DNA of 36,946 nucleotides. It comes from an uncultured Prevotella sp. (GTDB lineage Bacteria; Bacteroidota; Bacteroidia; Bacteroidales; Bacteroidaceae). The DNA lies in NCBI GenBank assembly GCA_945834405.1, contig CAMAHD010000009.1:1-36946 (forward strand), read 5' to 3'. The position numbers and the translations under genes are program-made. Positions 15,915 through 23,857 of this stretch are shown here, piece by piece; within the stretch, counting starts at the first letter, position 1, and each line of letters starts with the position of its first letter. A model generated the notes under the pieces. That model had not been told where the DNA came from. It was given only the letters and a program-made list of their open reading frames with translations, and searched no databases.

Positions 15915-16415
15915 ATGACCATCGACTTTTTTAAACGGCTTGGCTTATTCGTTGCCCTTTTGTTGGCACAAGGACTGGTGCTCAATCAGATACACCTTTT
16001 CGGATGTGCCATGCCTTTGCTTTATGTTTATATGGTGATAGGTTTTCCCTGCGGATATCCCAAATGGGCAAGTATGTTATGGGCTTTCCTTCTGGGAATA
16101 TCCGTCGATACCTTTGCCAATACGCCCGGTGTGGCAGCTGCCTCCCTGACAGCCGTCGCAGCCTTGCAACCCTATTATGTACGTCTCTTCATCGCCAACG
16201 ATGCCCAGGAAGATACCCATTCTACCTTGGCAGATATGGGAGCGTTCAATTATACCATCTACGCCCTTACTCTCGTGCTATTATATTGTTTGCTATTCTT
16301 CACCCTGGAGTCGTTCAGTTTCTTCAATCTGTTGCAGTGGGTGGAGTGTGTGCTGGGCAGTTCCTTGCTTACCATTGTACTCATTCTTACCCTTGAGAGT
16401 ATTCGAAGAAAGTGA
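15915..16415 (+). CDS. mreD: Rod shape-determining protein MreD
   Basis: 166 residues, almost entirely hydrophobic, with about five membrane segments. MreD diverges strongly in sequence, so the call leans on size, topology (GCAMPLLYVYMVIGFPCG, then the WAFLLGISVDTFANTPG loop) and position between mreC and the PBP2 gene. It follows mreC by 26 bp and its TGA overlaps the GTG start of mrdA by four bases, implying coupled translation. Confidence 0.88.
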   Translation: MTIDFFKRLGLFVALLLAQGLVLNQIHLFGCAMPLLYVYMVIGFPCGYPKWASMLWAFLLGISVDTFANTPGVAAASLTAVAALQPYYVRLFIANDAQEDTHSTLADMGAFNYTIYALTLVLLYCLLFFTLESFSFFNLLQWVECVLGSSLLTIVLILTLESIRRK

Positions 16416-18259
16416 AAGATTTTGAATTAGACAACAGGCGATATGTGATTGGTGGCGCTGCCGTACTCATCATTCTCATTTATCTGATCAGGCTTTTTAC
16501 CCTTCAGATAATGAGTGACGACTACAAGAAAAATGCAGACTCCAATGCCTTCCTGAAAAAGATTGATTATCCTGCCCGTGGTATCATTACCGACCGCCAT
16601 GGCCAGTTGCTGGTATACAACCAGCCGGCTTTCGACATCATGGTGGTGATGAGTGAAGCAAGAGGTCGTCTGGACACCCTCGACTTATGCAGTACGCTGA
16701 ACATGACACGTGAGGAGTTTGACAAGCGTATGGAGGCAATCAAAGACCGCTCACGCAACCCGGGTTATTCCAGTTATACACGTCAGATATTCCTTTCCCA
16801 ACTCTCTTACGAAGACTTCAGCATCTTTCAGGAGAAGATATACCGTTTTCCCGGCTTCTATGTCCAGCGACGCAGCATCAGACAATATCAGTATCCGTGT
16901 GCAGCCCAGCTGTTAGGCGATGTGGCAGAGGTTTCACCCTCGGATATTGAAGAAGATGAGTATTATCAGCCTGGCGATTATATCGGCAAGCTGGGTATCG
17001 AACGTAAATACGAGAAACAGCTGAGGGGCGAAAAGGGAGTGCAGATACTGCTGAGAGATGCGCGTGGACGCATTCAGGGCAGTTATCAGAATGGCAAGTT
17101 AGACCGCCGTCCTATCCCTGGCAAGAACCTTACCTTGAGTATCGACTATCAGTTGCAGGCGCTCGGCGAACGTCTGATGGAGGGGAAGAGAGGCAGTATC
17201 GTAGCCATCGAGCCTTCCACGGGCGAGGTGCTCTGTATGGTCTCTGCCCCTACTTATGACCCTCGTCTGATGGTGGGCAGACAGCGTAGCAAGAACCAGC
17301 GTCTGTTTCTGAACAACCCTAGCAAGCCGTTGCTCAACAGAGGTATCATGGGTCAGTATCCACCGGGTTCAACCTTCAAGACTACGCAGGGGCTTACCTT
17401 CCTTTCCGAAGGTATCATCACGCCGACAACCCCCTTCGGATGCAGTCATGGTTTCAACTTCAGAGGTCTCCATGTAGGCTGCCACGGCCATGCATCCCCC
17501 CTGCCACTTGTGCCGGCGCTTAGTACCTCGTGCAATGCCTTCTTCTGTTGGGGATTGTATAACATGATAGGCAACAAGAAGAAATATGGCAGCGTACAGA
17601 ATGCCATGAATACCTGGCGCGACTATATGGTAAGCATGGGCTTTGGTTATCGCTTGGGTATAGACTTGCCCGGCGAGAAAAGAGGATTGATTCCCAATGC
17701 CGATTTTTACGACCATGCTTATAAGGGTTCATGGAACGGATTGACCATTATCAGTATATCCATAGGACAGGGGGAGGTGAATGCCACGCCTTTGCAGATA
17801 GCCAATCTGGGAGCTACTATTGCCAACCGTGGTTACTATTACGTGCCCCACGTAGTACGCAAGGTGCAGGGCGAGTCTTTAGATACGCTTTATACCCGTA
17901 AGCATTATACCAAAGCCAACAGGGGAGCATACGACTATGTGGTGCAGGGTATGCGGGCATCCGTGTTGGGTGGCACGTGCAGAGCTTTGGGACGTTATGA
18001 GTTCGAGGCCTGTGGCAAGACAGGTACCGCCCAGAACAGGGGACATGACCATTCTGTCTTCATGGGTTTTGCTCCCATGAACCAACCCAAGATAGCCATT
18101 GCCGTATATGTGGAGAATGGTGGATGGGGAGCCGATTATGGTGTGCCCATCGGAGGATTGATGATGGAACAGTATATTAACGGCAAACTGTCAGAGGCAT
18201 CTCTCGCCAAGGCAGAAGAATTCCAAAACAGAAGAATCAATTATGGCACAGCAGAATAA
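16412..18259 (+). CDS. mrdA: Penicillin-binding protein 2 (elongation transpeptidase)
   Basis: 615 residues from a GTG that overlaps the mreD stop as GTGA. One N-terminal membrane helix (about 12-33) is followed by the class B dimerisation domain (YPARGIITDRHG, 53-64) and the transpeptidase domain. All three active-site motifs are present: SxxK as STFK (S320, K323), SxN as S373-C374-N375 and KTG (536-538). PBP2 crosslinks peptidoglycan during side-wall growth, working with RodA. Its last 17 bp overlap the rodA start. Nothing is missing. Confidence 0.96.
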   Translation: MKDFELDNRRYVIGGAAVLIILIYLIRLFTLQIMSDDYKKNADSNAFLKKIDYPARGIITDRHGQLLVYNQPAFDIMVVMSEARGRLDTLDLCSTLNMTREEFDKRMEAIKDRSRNPGYSSYTRQIFLSQLSYEDFSIFQEKIYRFPGFYVQRRSIRQYQYPCAAQLLGDVAEVSPSDIEEDEYYQPGDYIGKLGIERKYEKQLRGEKGVQILLRDARGRIQGSYQNGKLDRRPIPGKNLTLSIDYQLQALGERLMEGKRGSIVAIEPSTGEVLCMVSAPTYDPRLMVGRQRSKNQRLFLNNPSKPLLNRGIMGQYPPGSTFKTTQGLTFLSEGIITPTTPFGCSHGFNFRGLHVGCHGHASPLPLVPALSTSCNAFFCWGLYNMIGNKKKYGSVQNAMNTWRDYMVSMGFGYRLGIDLPGEKRGLIPNADFYDHAYKGSWNGLTIISISIGQGEVNATPLQIANLGATIANRGYYYVPHVVRKVQGESLDTLYTRKHYTKANRGAYDYVVQGMRASVLGGTCRALGRYEFEACGKTGTAQNRGHDHSVFMGFAPMNQPKIAIAVYVENGGWGADYGVPIGGLMMEQYINGKLSEASLAKAEEFQNRRINYGTAE

Positions 18260-19712
18260 CAGACAACCCGGCGTGTTGCGTTCGCTCGACTGGTGGACTA
18301 TCGGCATCTATCTGGCATTGCTTATCTTTGGATGGCTCAGCGTCTGCGGAGCAAGCTATACCTTTGGCGATACCGATATATTCAGTATGGACACTCGTTC
18401 AGGAATGCAGATTGTATGGATAGGAACATCAATCTGTCTGGGTTTTGTCATCCTGATGCTTGATGACCGTTTTTACGATACCTTCTCTTTTGTCATCTAT
18501 GCGGTTCTGCTCCTGTTGCTTTTCATCACTATCTTCAACCCTCACGAAATCAAGGGCTCGCGCTCTTGGTTAGTATTGGGACCCTTGCGCCTGCAGCCGG
18601 CAGAGTTTGCCAAGTTTGCCACAGCCTTGGCTACAGCCAAGTTCATGAGTACCTACGGCTATAATATCCACTACTGGAAGCATTTTGCCGTGAGTCTTTC
18701 CATCATCTTGGTTCCCATGCTCTTTATCATTCTCCAACGTGAGACGGGCAGCGCCTTGGTATATCTGGCTTTTTTCCTCGTCTTCTATCGCGAGGGAATG
18801 CCGGGGAGCGTGCTGTTTACAGGTATAGCAGCGGTCATCTATTTTGTGGTGGGTATTCGCTATGAGGAAGTGATGTTGTGGGACACGCCTACCTCCGTGG
18901 GTAAGTTCACCGTCCTGTTGCTTATCCAGTTGTTCACGGTGGGTATGGTATGGATATACTGTAAGAACCGCGAGCTATGCCTCCAGCTTGTAGCCTTGTG
19001 TATAGGACCCACTGTACTGGCATTGCTTTTTTCGGAGTTTGTCATCCCGTTCAATGTTGTCTGGGTACAGCTGGCGGTCAGTGTCATCCTGATGGGGGTG
19101 CTCTTATGGTGGGCATTGGGCTCGCGTCTCTACCAGTATTATCTCATTCTGCTTTTTGCCTTTGGTTCAATAGCCTTTTTCTATTCGGCTGATTATATGC
19201 TGAATGATGTGCTGCAGGACCATCAGCGAGTGAGAATCAACGTCCTTTTGGGTTTGGAGGAAGACCCTTCCGGTGCCGGATATAATGTGCACCAAAGTGA
19301 GATAGCTATCGGCTCAGGTGGATTGGAAGGCAAGGGTTTCCTGAATGGAACACAGACCAAATTGAAGTTCGTTCCCGAACAGGACACTGATTTTATCTTC
19401 TGTACGGTAGGAGAGGAGGAAGGGTTTTTGGGCTCAGCCACTGTACTGCTGCTCTTCTTGGCATTGATATTACGGCTGATTCATCTGGCAGAGCGTCAGC
19501 AATTCCGTTTTGGGCGTGTGTATGGCTATTCCGTGGTTTCCATCTTCCTGTTTCATGTGTTCATCAATGTAGGTATGGTGTTGGGACTGACACCGGTCAT
19601 TGGTATACCCTTGCCGTTCTTCAGTTATGGAGGTTCGTCCTTGTGGGGTTTCAGTTTCCTCTTGTTCATTTTCCTGCGTATCGATGCCGGCAGAAATCTG
19701 ATTAGGAGCTAA
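18243..19712 (+). CDS. rodA: RodA, SEDS peptidoglycan glycosyltransferase
   Basis: 489 residues, much longer than the roughly 370 of E. coli RodA. SEDS hallmarks are GSRSWLVLGPLRLQPAEFAK (105-124), SEIAIGSGGLEGKGFLNGTQ (352-371), the PEQDTDFIF loop (378-386) with D383 matching the essential catalytic Asp, and the C-terminal GIPLPFFSYGGSS. About 105 extra residues, with several hydrophobic segments, lie at roughly 205-320 between conserved blocks, before DHQRVRINVLLGLEEDP. RodA polymerises lipid II into glycan strands with PBP2, and the overlap with mrdA supports joint expression. It is the last gene of the operon and converges on gldH. Confidence 0.95.
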   Translation: MAQQNNRQPGVLRSLDWWTIGIYLALLIFGWLSVCGASYTFGDTDIFSMDTRSGMQIVWIGTSICLGFVILMLDDRFYDTFSFVIYAVLLLLLFITIFNPHEIKGSRSWLVLGPLRLQPAEFAKFATALATAKFMSTYGYNIHYWKHFAVSLSIILVPMLFIILQRETGSALVYLAFFLVFYREGMPGSVLFTGIAAVIYFVVGIRYEEVMLWDTPTSVGKFTVLLLIQLFTVGMVWIYCKNRELCLQLVALCIGPTVLALLFSEFVIPFNVVWVQLAVSVILMGVLLWWALGSRLYQYYLILLFAFGSIAFFYSADYMLNDVLQDHQRVRINVLLGLEEDPSGAGYNVHQSEIAIGSGGLEGKGFLNGTQTKLKFVPEQDTDFIFCTVGEEEGFLGSATVLLLFLALILRLIHLAERQQFRFGRVYGYSVVSIFLFHVFINVGMVLGLTPVIGIPLPFFSYGGSSLWGFSFLLFIFLRIDAGRNLIRS

Positions 19713-19745
19713 GTTGTTATTTAGTGATGAAAAACATAACCAAAC

Positions 19746-20243
19746 CTACTTGGTGATTCTGATGCCCACGTCAGAAACGCCAGGCAGAATTTCACGTTTC
19801 ATGTTATGTCTTATAAAGATCTGCACAGAGTCTTGGCTGCGCAGTTTCAGGTCTGCGAAGTGGAAGTGATACTGGTAATAGTTCACCCCCTTTCCCTTGA
19901 ACAGTCCCCTTTGGTTCACTAAATGGCAGGGAACGGTATAGGTCTGTGTGATGCCTGCCGGCAATATGGTCTGCACCACTTCCAGATACAGGCTTTTGAA
20001 TGGATAGCTGTTGTTGATACGCAACTCGACCGATTCCTTGAAATCGTATTCCCCGATGGTATCGTTGTAAAGAGGGATGGATTCTGAAGGCTTGAACAGA
20101 AATTTCAGTGTGTCATTACGCTCCCATCCGTTGAGTGGGGTATGCTCATATTGGGCAAAAACGGTTTTACGGTTGCAGGCAAACAGAGTTGCTGCAACCG
20201 TAAATAATATAATAAGGTGTAGAAAATGCTTATTCTTTTGCAT
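19746..20243 (-). CDS. gldH: GldH family gliding-motility lipoprotein
   Basis: 165 residues from ATG 20243. The open frame runs on to 20357, but the extra part lies antiparallel in meaning to nothing and overlaps the 3' end of ricT in another frame; Met at 20243 (or 20255) gives a clean lipoprotein signal with lipobox ATLFAC. The mature part contains YEHTPLNGWERNDTLKF and later HFHFADLKLRSQDSVQIFIRHNM, the family pattern. GldH is needed for gliding in Flavobacterium; in non-gliding Bacteroidales its job is unclear. It overlaps ricT by 14 bp and ends the metF-holB-ricT-gldH run. Confidence 0.85.
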   Translation of the reverse strand: MQKNKHFLHLIILFTVAATLFACNRKTVFAQYEHTPLNGWERNDTLKFLFKPSESIPLYNDTIGEYDFKESVELRINNSYPFKSLYLEVVQTILPAGITQTYTVPCHLVNQRGLFKGKGVNYYQYHFHFADLKLRSQDSVQIFIRHNMKREILPGVSDVGIRITK

Positions 20244-21516
20244 CTTTGGACTCATGATTACGTGGCTGCCTGTTGTTGGGATTGGGGCGGCGTCCGTTCT
20301 TTGGTTTCCCTCCGTTACCTTGGGGAGCCTTAGGTTTGGCTTGTGCTTGTGGGGCATCTTTCTTGTTGGCCTTCACGTTGTTTGTGTTGGGAGTGGCAGT
20401 GGCGGCTGTCTTTGCCTGTTTGTTGCCCTTTTTCTTTTTCTTGTTTTTGTCAAAACGGTTGATGTCTCCCTGCAACAAGTCAACAGACTTCTTGGGACTA
20501 TCGTTGTTCTCTTCGTCAAGAGCGATGGGTTTCTCTCCGTTCTTGTTCATCTCTATCACCTCTTTGGCGCGTTCTGCCGAGATGGTAACCAGATTGGCAG
20601 CAAGTCTCTTGTCTGTAGAATAAGTGACCAATCCGGCGAGAATATCTGTCTTGAAGAGATAATAGTCATTATCTTGTGTCTGCAGAACCATCTCTCTGCT
20701 TGGTATCTGCTTGCCAGCCTCCATATAGTCGTCCACTTCGTAGTTGAGGCAGCATTTCAGTTTGGCACACATGCCCGCCAGCTTTTGTGGATTGAGTGAA
20801 ATGTCCTGGAAGCGGGCAGCTGTCGTACTGACACTCACGAAGTTTTTCATCCAAGTGGCGCAGCATAGTTCACGCCCGCAGGGTCCAGTACCACCTATGC
20901 GTCCTGCTTCCTGTCGGGCACCAATCTGTTTCATTTCGATGCGGACATGGAACGTTTCAGCCAGCACTTTGATAAGCTGTCTGAAGTCAACACGCTCGTC
21001 AGCGATGTAATAGAAGATGGCTTTGTTGCAGTCACCTTGGTATTCCACGTCACCTATCTTCATGTCCAGTCCCAGGTTTTTGGCTATCTGTCGGCTCTCA
21101 ATCATGGTGTCATGCTCTCTGCTTTTTGCCTCGCGATACTTATCCATGTCCGTGGGGCGTGCGATACGGTAGATGCGTTTGATGTCATCAGCCGATTTCA
21201 GATTAGCCTTTTTGATTTGCAGTTTCACCAGACGTCCTGTAAGTGTAACAACGCCGATGTCGTGTCCGGGGTTGGCTTCGACAGCCACCACGTCACCCTT
21301 CTTCAGTTCCAGGTTATTCACATTGTGGAAATAGCCCTTTCGGGTATGCTTGAACTGAACCTCCACGAGGTCTGTCGACTCTGCGTTACCCGGCACGTCA
21401 GCCAGCCAGTCGTAAGTGTTCAGTTGTCTGTCCTGTCGGCCCACCGCGTTTTTGGAGAGTCCTCGGTCGCAACCGCAGCATATCTCAATGTCTTGTTTTT
21501 TATTGTCCATATTCAT
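20230..21516 (-). CDS. ricT: RicT-like PSP1-domain protein with long basic tail
   Basis: 428 residues. The PSP1 core (about 50-270) carries LKKGDVVAVEANPGHDIGVV, the ESRQIAKNLGLDMKIGDVEYQGD block, GPCGRELCCATW (C213, C218, C219) and CAKLKCCLNYE (C250, C255, C256). An extra ICCGC cluster lies at 12-16. In Bacillus subtilis RicT (YaaT) acts with RicA and RicF in an Fe-S-bearing complex affecting RNase Y and developmental phosphorelay; those partners are not in this window. After about residue 325 there is a 100-residue disordered Lys/Asn/Pro/Gln-rich extension absent from the Bacillus protein. It lies between holB and gldH. Start at Met1 or Met3 is undecided. Confidence 0.85.
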   Translation of the reverse strand: MNMDNKKQDIEICCGCDRGLSKNAVGRQDRQLNTYDWLADVPGNAESTDLVEVQFKHTRKGYFHNVNNLELKKGDVVAVEANPGHDIGVVTLTGRLVKLQIKKANLKSADDIKRIYRIARPTDMDKYREAKSREHDTMIESRQIAKNLGLDMKIGDVEYQGDCNKAIFYYIADERVDFRQLIKVLAETFHVRIEMKQIGARQEAGRIGGTGPCGRELCCATWMKNFVSVSTTAARFQDISLNPQKLAGMCAKLKCCLNYEVDDYMEAGKQIPSREMVLQTQDNDYYLFKTDILAGLVTYSTDKRLAANLVTISAERAKEVIEMNKNGEKPIALDEENNDSPKKSVDLLQGDINRFDKNKKKKKGNKQAKTAATATPNTNNVKANKKDAPQAQAKPKAPQGNGGKPKNGRRPNPNNRQPRNHESKDAKE

Positions 21517-21542
21517 GTATTGTTGTATCTGGTATCTGTATT

Positions 21543-21598
21543 GTTTAAAAAGTATCGTTTAAAAAGTATTGGTTCAAAAGAATCGTTTCAGAAGTTCG
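21543..21598. repeat. Four degenerate ~14-bp tandem units between holB and ricT
   Basis: GTTTAAAAAGTATC, GTTTAAAAAGTATTG, GTTCAAAAGAATC and GTTTCAGAAGTTCG follow each other from 21543. The first two differ only at their ends. They lie in the 111-bp gap between the holB stop and the ricT start. Possible replication-slippage product or a regulatory leader repeat. Confidence 0.55.
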
Positions 21599-21627
21599 GT
21601 AGATTCAGAAGATGCCGTGACCGGGGT

Positions 21628-22764
21628 TTAATGTTTCAGCATCATGATCATCTGGAGTGACAGGTCGAAGAATACGATTTTCGCGTTGGCATTCTGTCCG
21701 ATATCTCTGATGGCAAGATTGAGCATGTCATAAATGGCAAGTATGTTGTCTTCGTTGACGAAACGAGCGAAATTCTGCGAGAATTTTTCTTCGTTCCATG
21801 TCATGTAGTTCAGTTCTTCTATCTGGAAGTTGTACATGAAGTTTTCTCTCACCAAGCGCAGGGTATAGTTCAGGAACCGTTTCTGTTTCTCCCTTCCATA
21901 CTCATTCATATCCTCGCTCCATCTTTTCAGTTCCTTGATGTTGCGCGAATAAGCCAGTCTCATCAGACTTTGGAATGCCTGCAGAAACTCCTCGCTTTCA
22001 GAGGAAGCCTCCAATACTTCGGTAGCTTTGTTCCAGTTGCCGTCGGCCAGTCGCGCTATACGCCGTGCATCCTCCTGTTCGAGTCCTCTTTTTCCCATGA
22101 GAGCCTGCGTCATGCTTTCCACGTCAATCCGTTTGAACTCTATGCGTTGCACTCGGCTTCGTATGGTTTCCAGGAGCAGTCCCGGTTCCTCGCTCACTAA
22201 GATGAAGACGGTTTGCGAGGGTGGTTCCTCGATGATTTTAAGCATTTTATTGGCACATTCAGAGTTCATCCTCTCTGGCAGCCAGATGAGACAAACCTTA
22301 TATCCGCCCTGGCTCGACTTGAGTGACAGTTTTTGTGAGAGGCTGTCGCTTTCAGCAGCAGTGATGATGGCCTGTTGGTTGGCTGTGCCAATGGTATTCA
22401 TCCATTTGTCGATGGTGATGTAGGGACTATCCATGATGAACTGGCGCCATTCTTTGGCAAAGTCATCACTGATAGGTTTGTGTGCTGACCCCATGCTGGG
22501 CAGCTTGATGGTAGGCATGGTGAAGTGAAGGTCGGGATGTTCCCACTTGTTTAGCATGGCGCATTGTCGGCATGTGCCGCAAGGCTCGTCCTTTTCGTTA
22601 TGATTCGTGCAGAGGAGGTATGTAGCAAAATAGAGGGCTGTTGCCATCTTCCCGCTACCGGCAGGTCCACAAAAGAGCAGGGCATGAGGCAGGCGGTTCT
22701 CCTGAACCATCTGCATCAGTCTTTGCCACACTTCTTCCTGGCCTATGATATCGTTCCTCTTCAT
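21628..22764 (-). CDS. holB: DNA polymerase III delta' subunit (clamp loader)
   Basis: 378 residues. The AAA+ N-terminus has an intact Walker A GPAGSGK (33-39) and a four-cysteine zinc module (C52, C62, C65, C68 in CGTCRQC). IIEEPPSQTVFILVSEEP (about 197-214) followed by ETIRSRVQRIEF matches the clamp-loader sensor region. The SRC motif of gamma/tau is replaced by SRV, which favours delta' over DnaX. Its ATG is two bases after the metF stop on the same strand, so both are probably on one transcript. The C-terminal 100 residues are helical. Confidence 0.9.
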   Translation of the reverse strand: MKRNDIIGQEEVWQRLMQMVQENRLPHALLFCGPAGSGKMATALYFATYLLCTNHNEKDEPCGTCRQCAMLNKWEHPDLHFTMPTIKLPSMGSAHKPISDDFAKEWRQFIMDSPYITIDKWMNTIGTANQQAIITAAESDSLSQKLSLKSSQGGYKVCLIWLPERMNSECANKMLKIIEEPPSQTVFILVSEEPGLLLETIRSRVQRIEFKRIDVESMTQALMGKRGLEQEDARRIARLADGNWNKATEVLEASSESEEFLQAFQSLMRLAYSRNIKELKRWSEDMNEYGREKQKRFLNYTLRLVRENFMYNFQIEELNYMTWNEEKFSQNFARFVNEDNILAIYDMLNLAIRDIGQNANAKIVFFDLSLQMIMMLKH

Positions 22765-22766
22765 GA

Positions 22767-23723
22767 CTAAAGTAATTGGCGTGCTATTTTAGCTACGGAA
22801 TCAACAGCCGATACGGTATAGAAATGGATGTCCTTTACCCCATGCTGGTAGAGCTCCTTACATTGGGCGATGCTCCATTCGATGCCCAGTTGTTTTACCT
22901 CCTCGTCTGTTTTGCATTTCACGGCTTCTGCTGCCAGCTCCTGGGGGATGTCGCAGTGGAAAGTCTTGGGCACTACCGTCAGCTGACTCAGTTTTGCCAT
23001 TGGCTTGATACCGGGGATGATGGGGATGGTGATGCCCATTTCTCTGGCTTTCTTGACGAAGTTGAAATATTTCTGATTGTCAAAAAAGAGTTGGGTGACT
23101 GCGAAACTGGCTCCTAAATCCTGTTTTTCCTTCAGGTATGCCATGTCCATATCCATGTTGGGAGCCTCTTCGTGCTTTTCGGGGTAGCAAGCCACACCGA
23201 ATGTAAAGCCCTTGCCGGGACATTTGATGGCAGAACCGTCGGCAAAGACCCCTTTGTTAAACTGGTTGACCTGTTGAATCAGGTCGGTGGTATGCTCATG
23301 TCCTCCGGGCGTAGGGATAAAACGGCTGTCTTCCTTGGCTTTGTCTCCACGGAGCAGCAGCAGGTTGGAGATACCTAAAAACTGCAGGTCGAGCAATTCG
23401 TATTCAATATCCTCTATTGTAGTGCCGCTGCAGATGATGTGCGGCTGCACGGGAATTCCGAATTTGTTTTGGATGGCAGCGGCGATAGCGATGGTGCCGG
23501 GTCTTCTTCTGATACGCTGTCTCTGGAGCAGTCCGTTGTCCATCTGTTTGTAGATATACTCACTGTGGTGGGTAGTAATATTGATAAACAGAGGATTAAA
23601 CTCCTTCAGTTTGTTGATGGTAGCGAAAAGCTTGTCTGTTCCACTGCCTTTGAGGGGTGGAAGTACCTCGAACGAGAAACGCCTCTGCTCGCTTGGGTTA
23701 TTGATTAAATCTATTAATGTCAT
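22767..23723 (-). CDS. metF: 5,10-methylenetetrahydrofolate reductase
   Basis: 318 residues, a flavin TIM barrel reducing methylene-THF to methyl-THF for methionine synthesis. Visible blocks are FSFEVLPPLKG (16-26; E19 in place of the catalytic Glu of FEFFPP), FINITTHHSEY, GDKAKEDSRF near 145-154, FTFGVACYPEKHEEA, SFAVTQLFFDNQKYFNF and IPIIPGIKP. The length is slightly above the E. coli enzyme (296). It leads the operon that continues with holB, ricT and gldH. Only 67 bp separate its ATG from the GH51 terminator, too little for a SAM riboswitch. Confidence 0.94.
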   Translation of the reverse strand: MTLIDLINNPSEQRRFSFEVLPPLKGSGTDKLFATINKLKEFNPLFINITTHHSEYIYKQMDNGLLQRQRIRRRPGTIAIAAAIQNKFGIPVQPHIICSGTTIEDIEYELLDLQFLGISNLLLLRGDKAKEDSRFIPTPGGHEHTTDLIQQVNQFNKGVFADGSAIKCPGKGFTFGVACYPEKHEEAPNMDMDMAYLKEKQDLGASFAVTQLFFDNQKYFNFVKKAREMGITIPIIPGIKPMAKLSQLTVVPKTFHCDIPQELAAEAVKCKTDEEVKQLGIEWSIAQCKELYQHGVKDIHFYTVSAVDSVAKIARQLL

Positions 23724-23747
23724 TCTTTGTAACTATACAATACGCGG

Positions 23748-23755
23748 CAAAGTTA
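23748..23755 (-). promoter_or_regulatory. Probable -7 element for the metF operon
   Basis: The minus strand reads TAACTTTG, a perfect TAnnTTTG match, 24 bp before the metF ATG. The -33 region is T-rich (TTTTCG) without a true TTTG at the right spacing. Confidence 0.55.
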
Positions 23756-23787
23756 CAAAAAAAATTGCAGACTGACGAAAATTAGTG

Positions 23788-23822
23788 AAAAAAAGAGGAG
23801 CCATGACTTCTGTCATGACTCC
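23788..23822 (-). terminator. Intrinsic terminator after the GH51 gene
   Basis: On the minus strand GGAGTCATGAC pairs with GTCATGGCTCC across a 4-nt loop (one mismatch), then after two bases a run of seven Ts. It lies 36-70 bp past the GH51 stop. Confidence 0.88.
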
Positions 23823-23857
23823 TTTGGGTATCATTCTCTGGAAGAATGACTTGAAAA

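Noticed and set aside
20244..20357. Longer gldH starting at 20357
   Set aside because: The added residues overlap the ricT coding end, and they would put about 38 polar residues in front of the lipoprotein signal.
20077..20799. 240-codon hydrophobic-looking plus-strand frame
   Set aside because: Antisense to the ricT tail and gldH; the Leu/Val/Phe richness comes from reading Lys/Asn/Gln codons backwards.
23724..23787. SAM riboswitch before metF
   Set aside because: Only about 64 bp lie between the GH51 terminator and the ATG, and the -7 box is 24 bp from the start, so no room for an aptamer.
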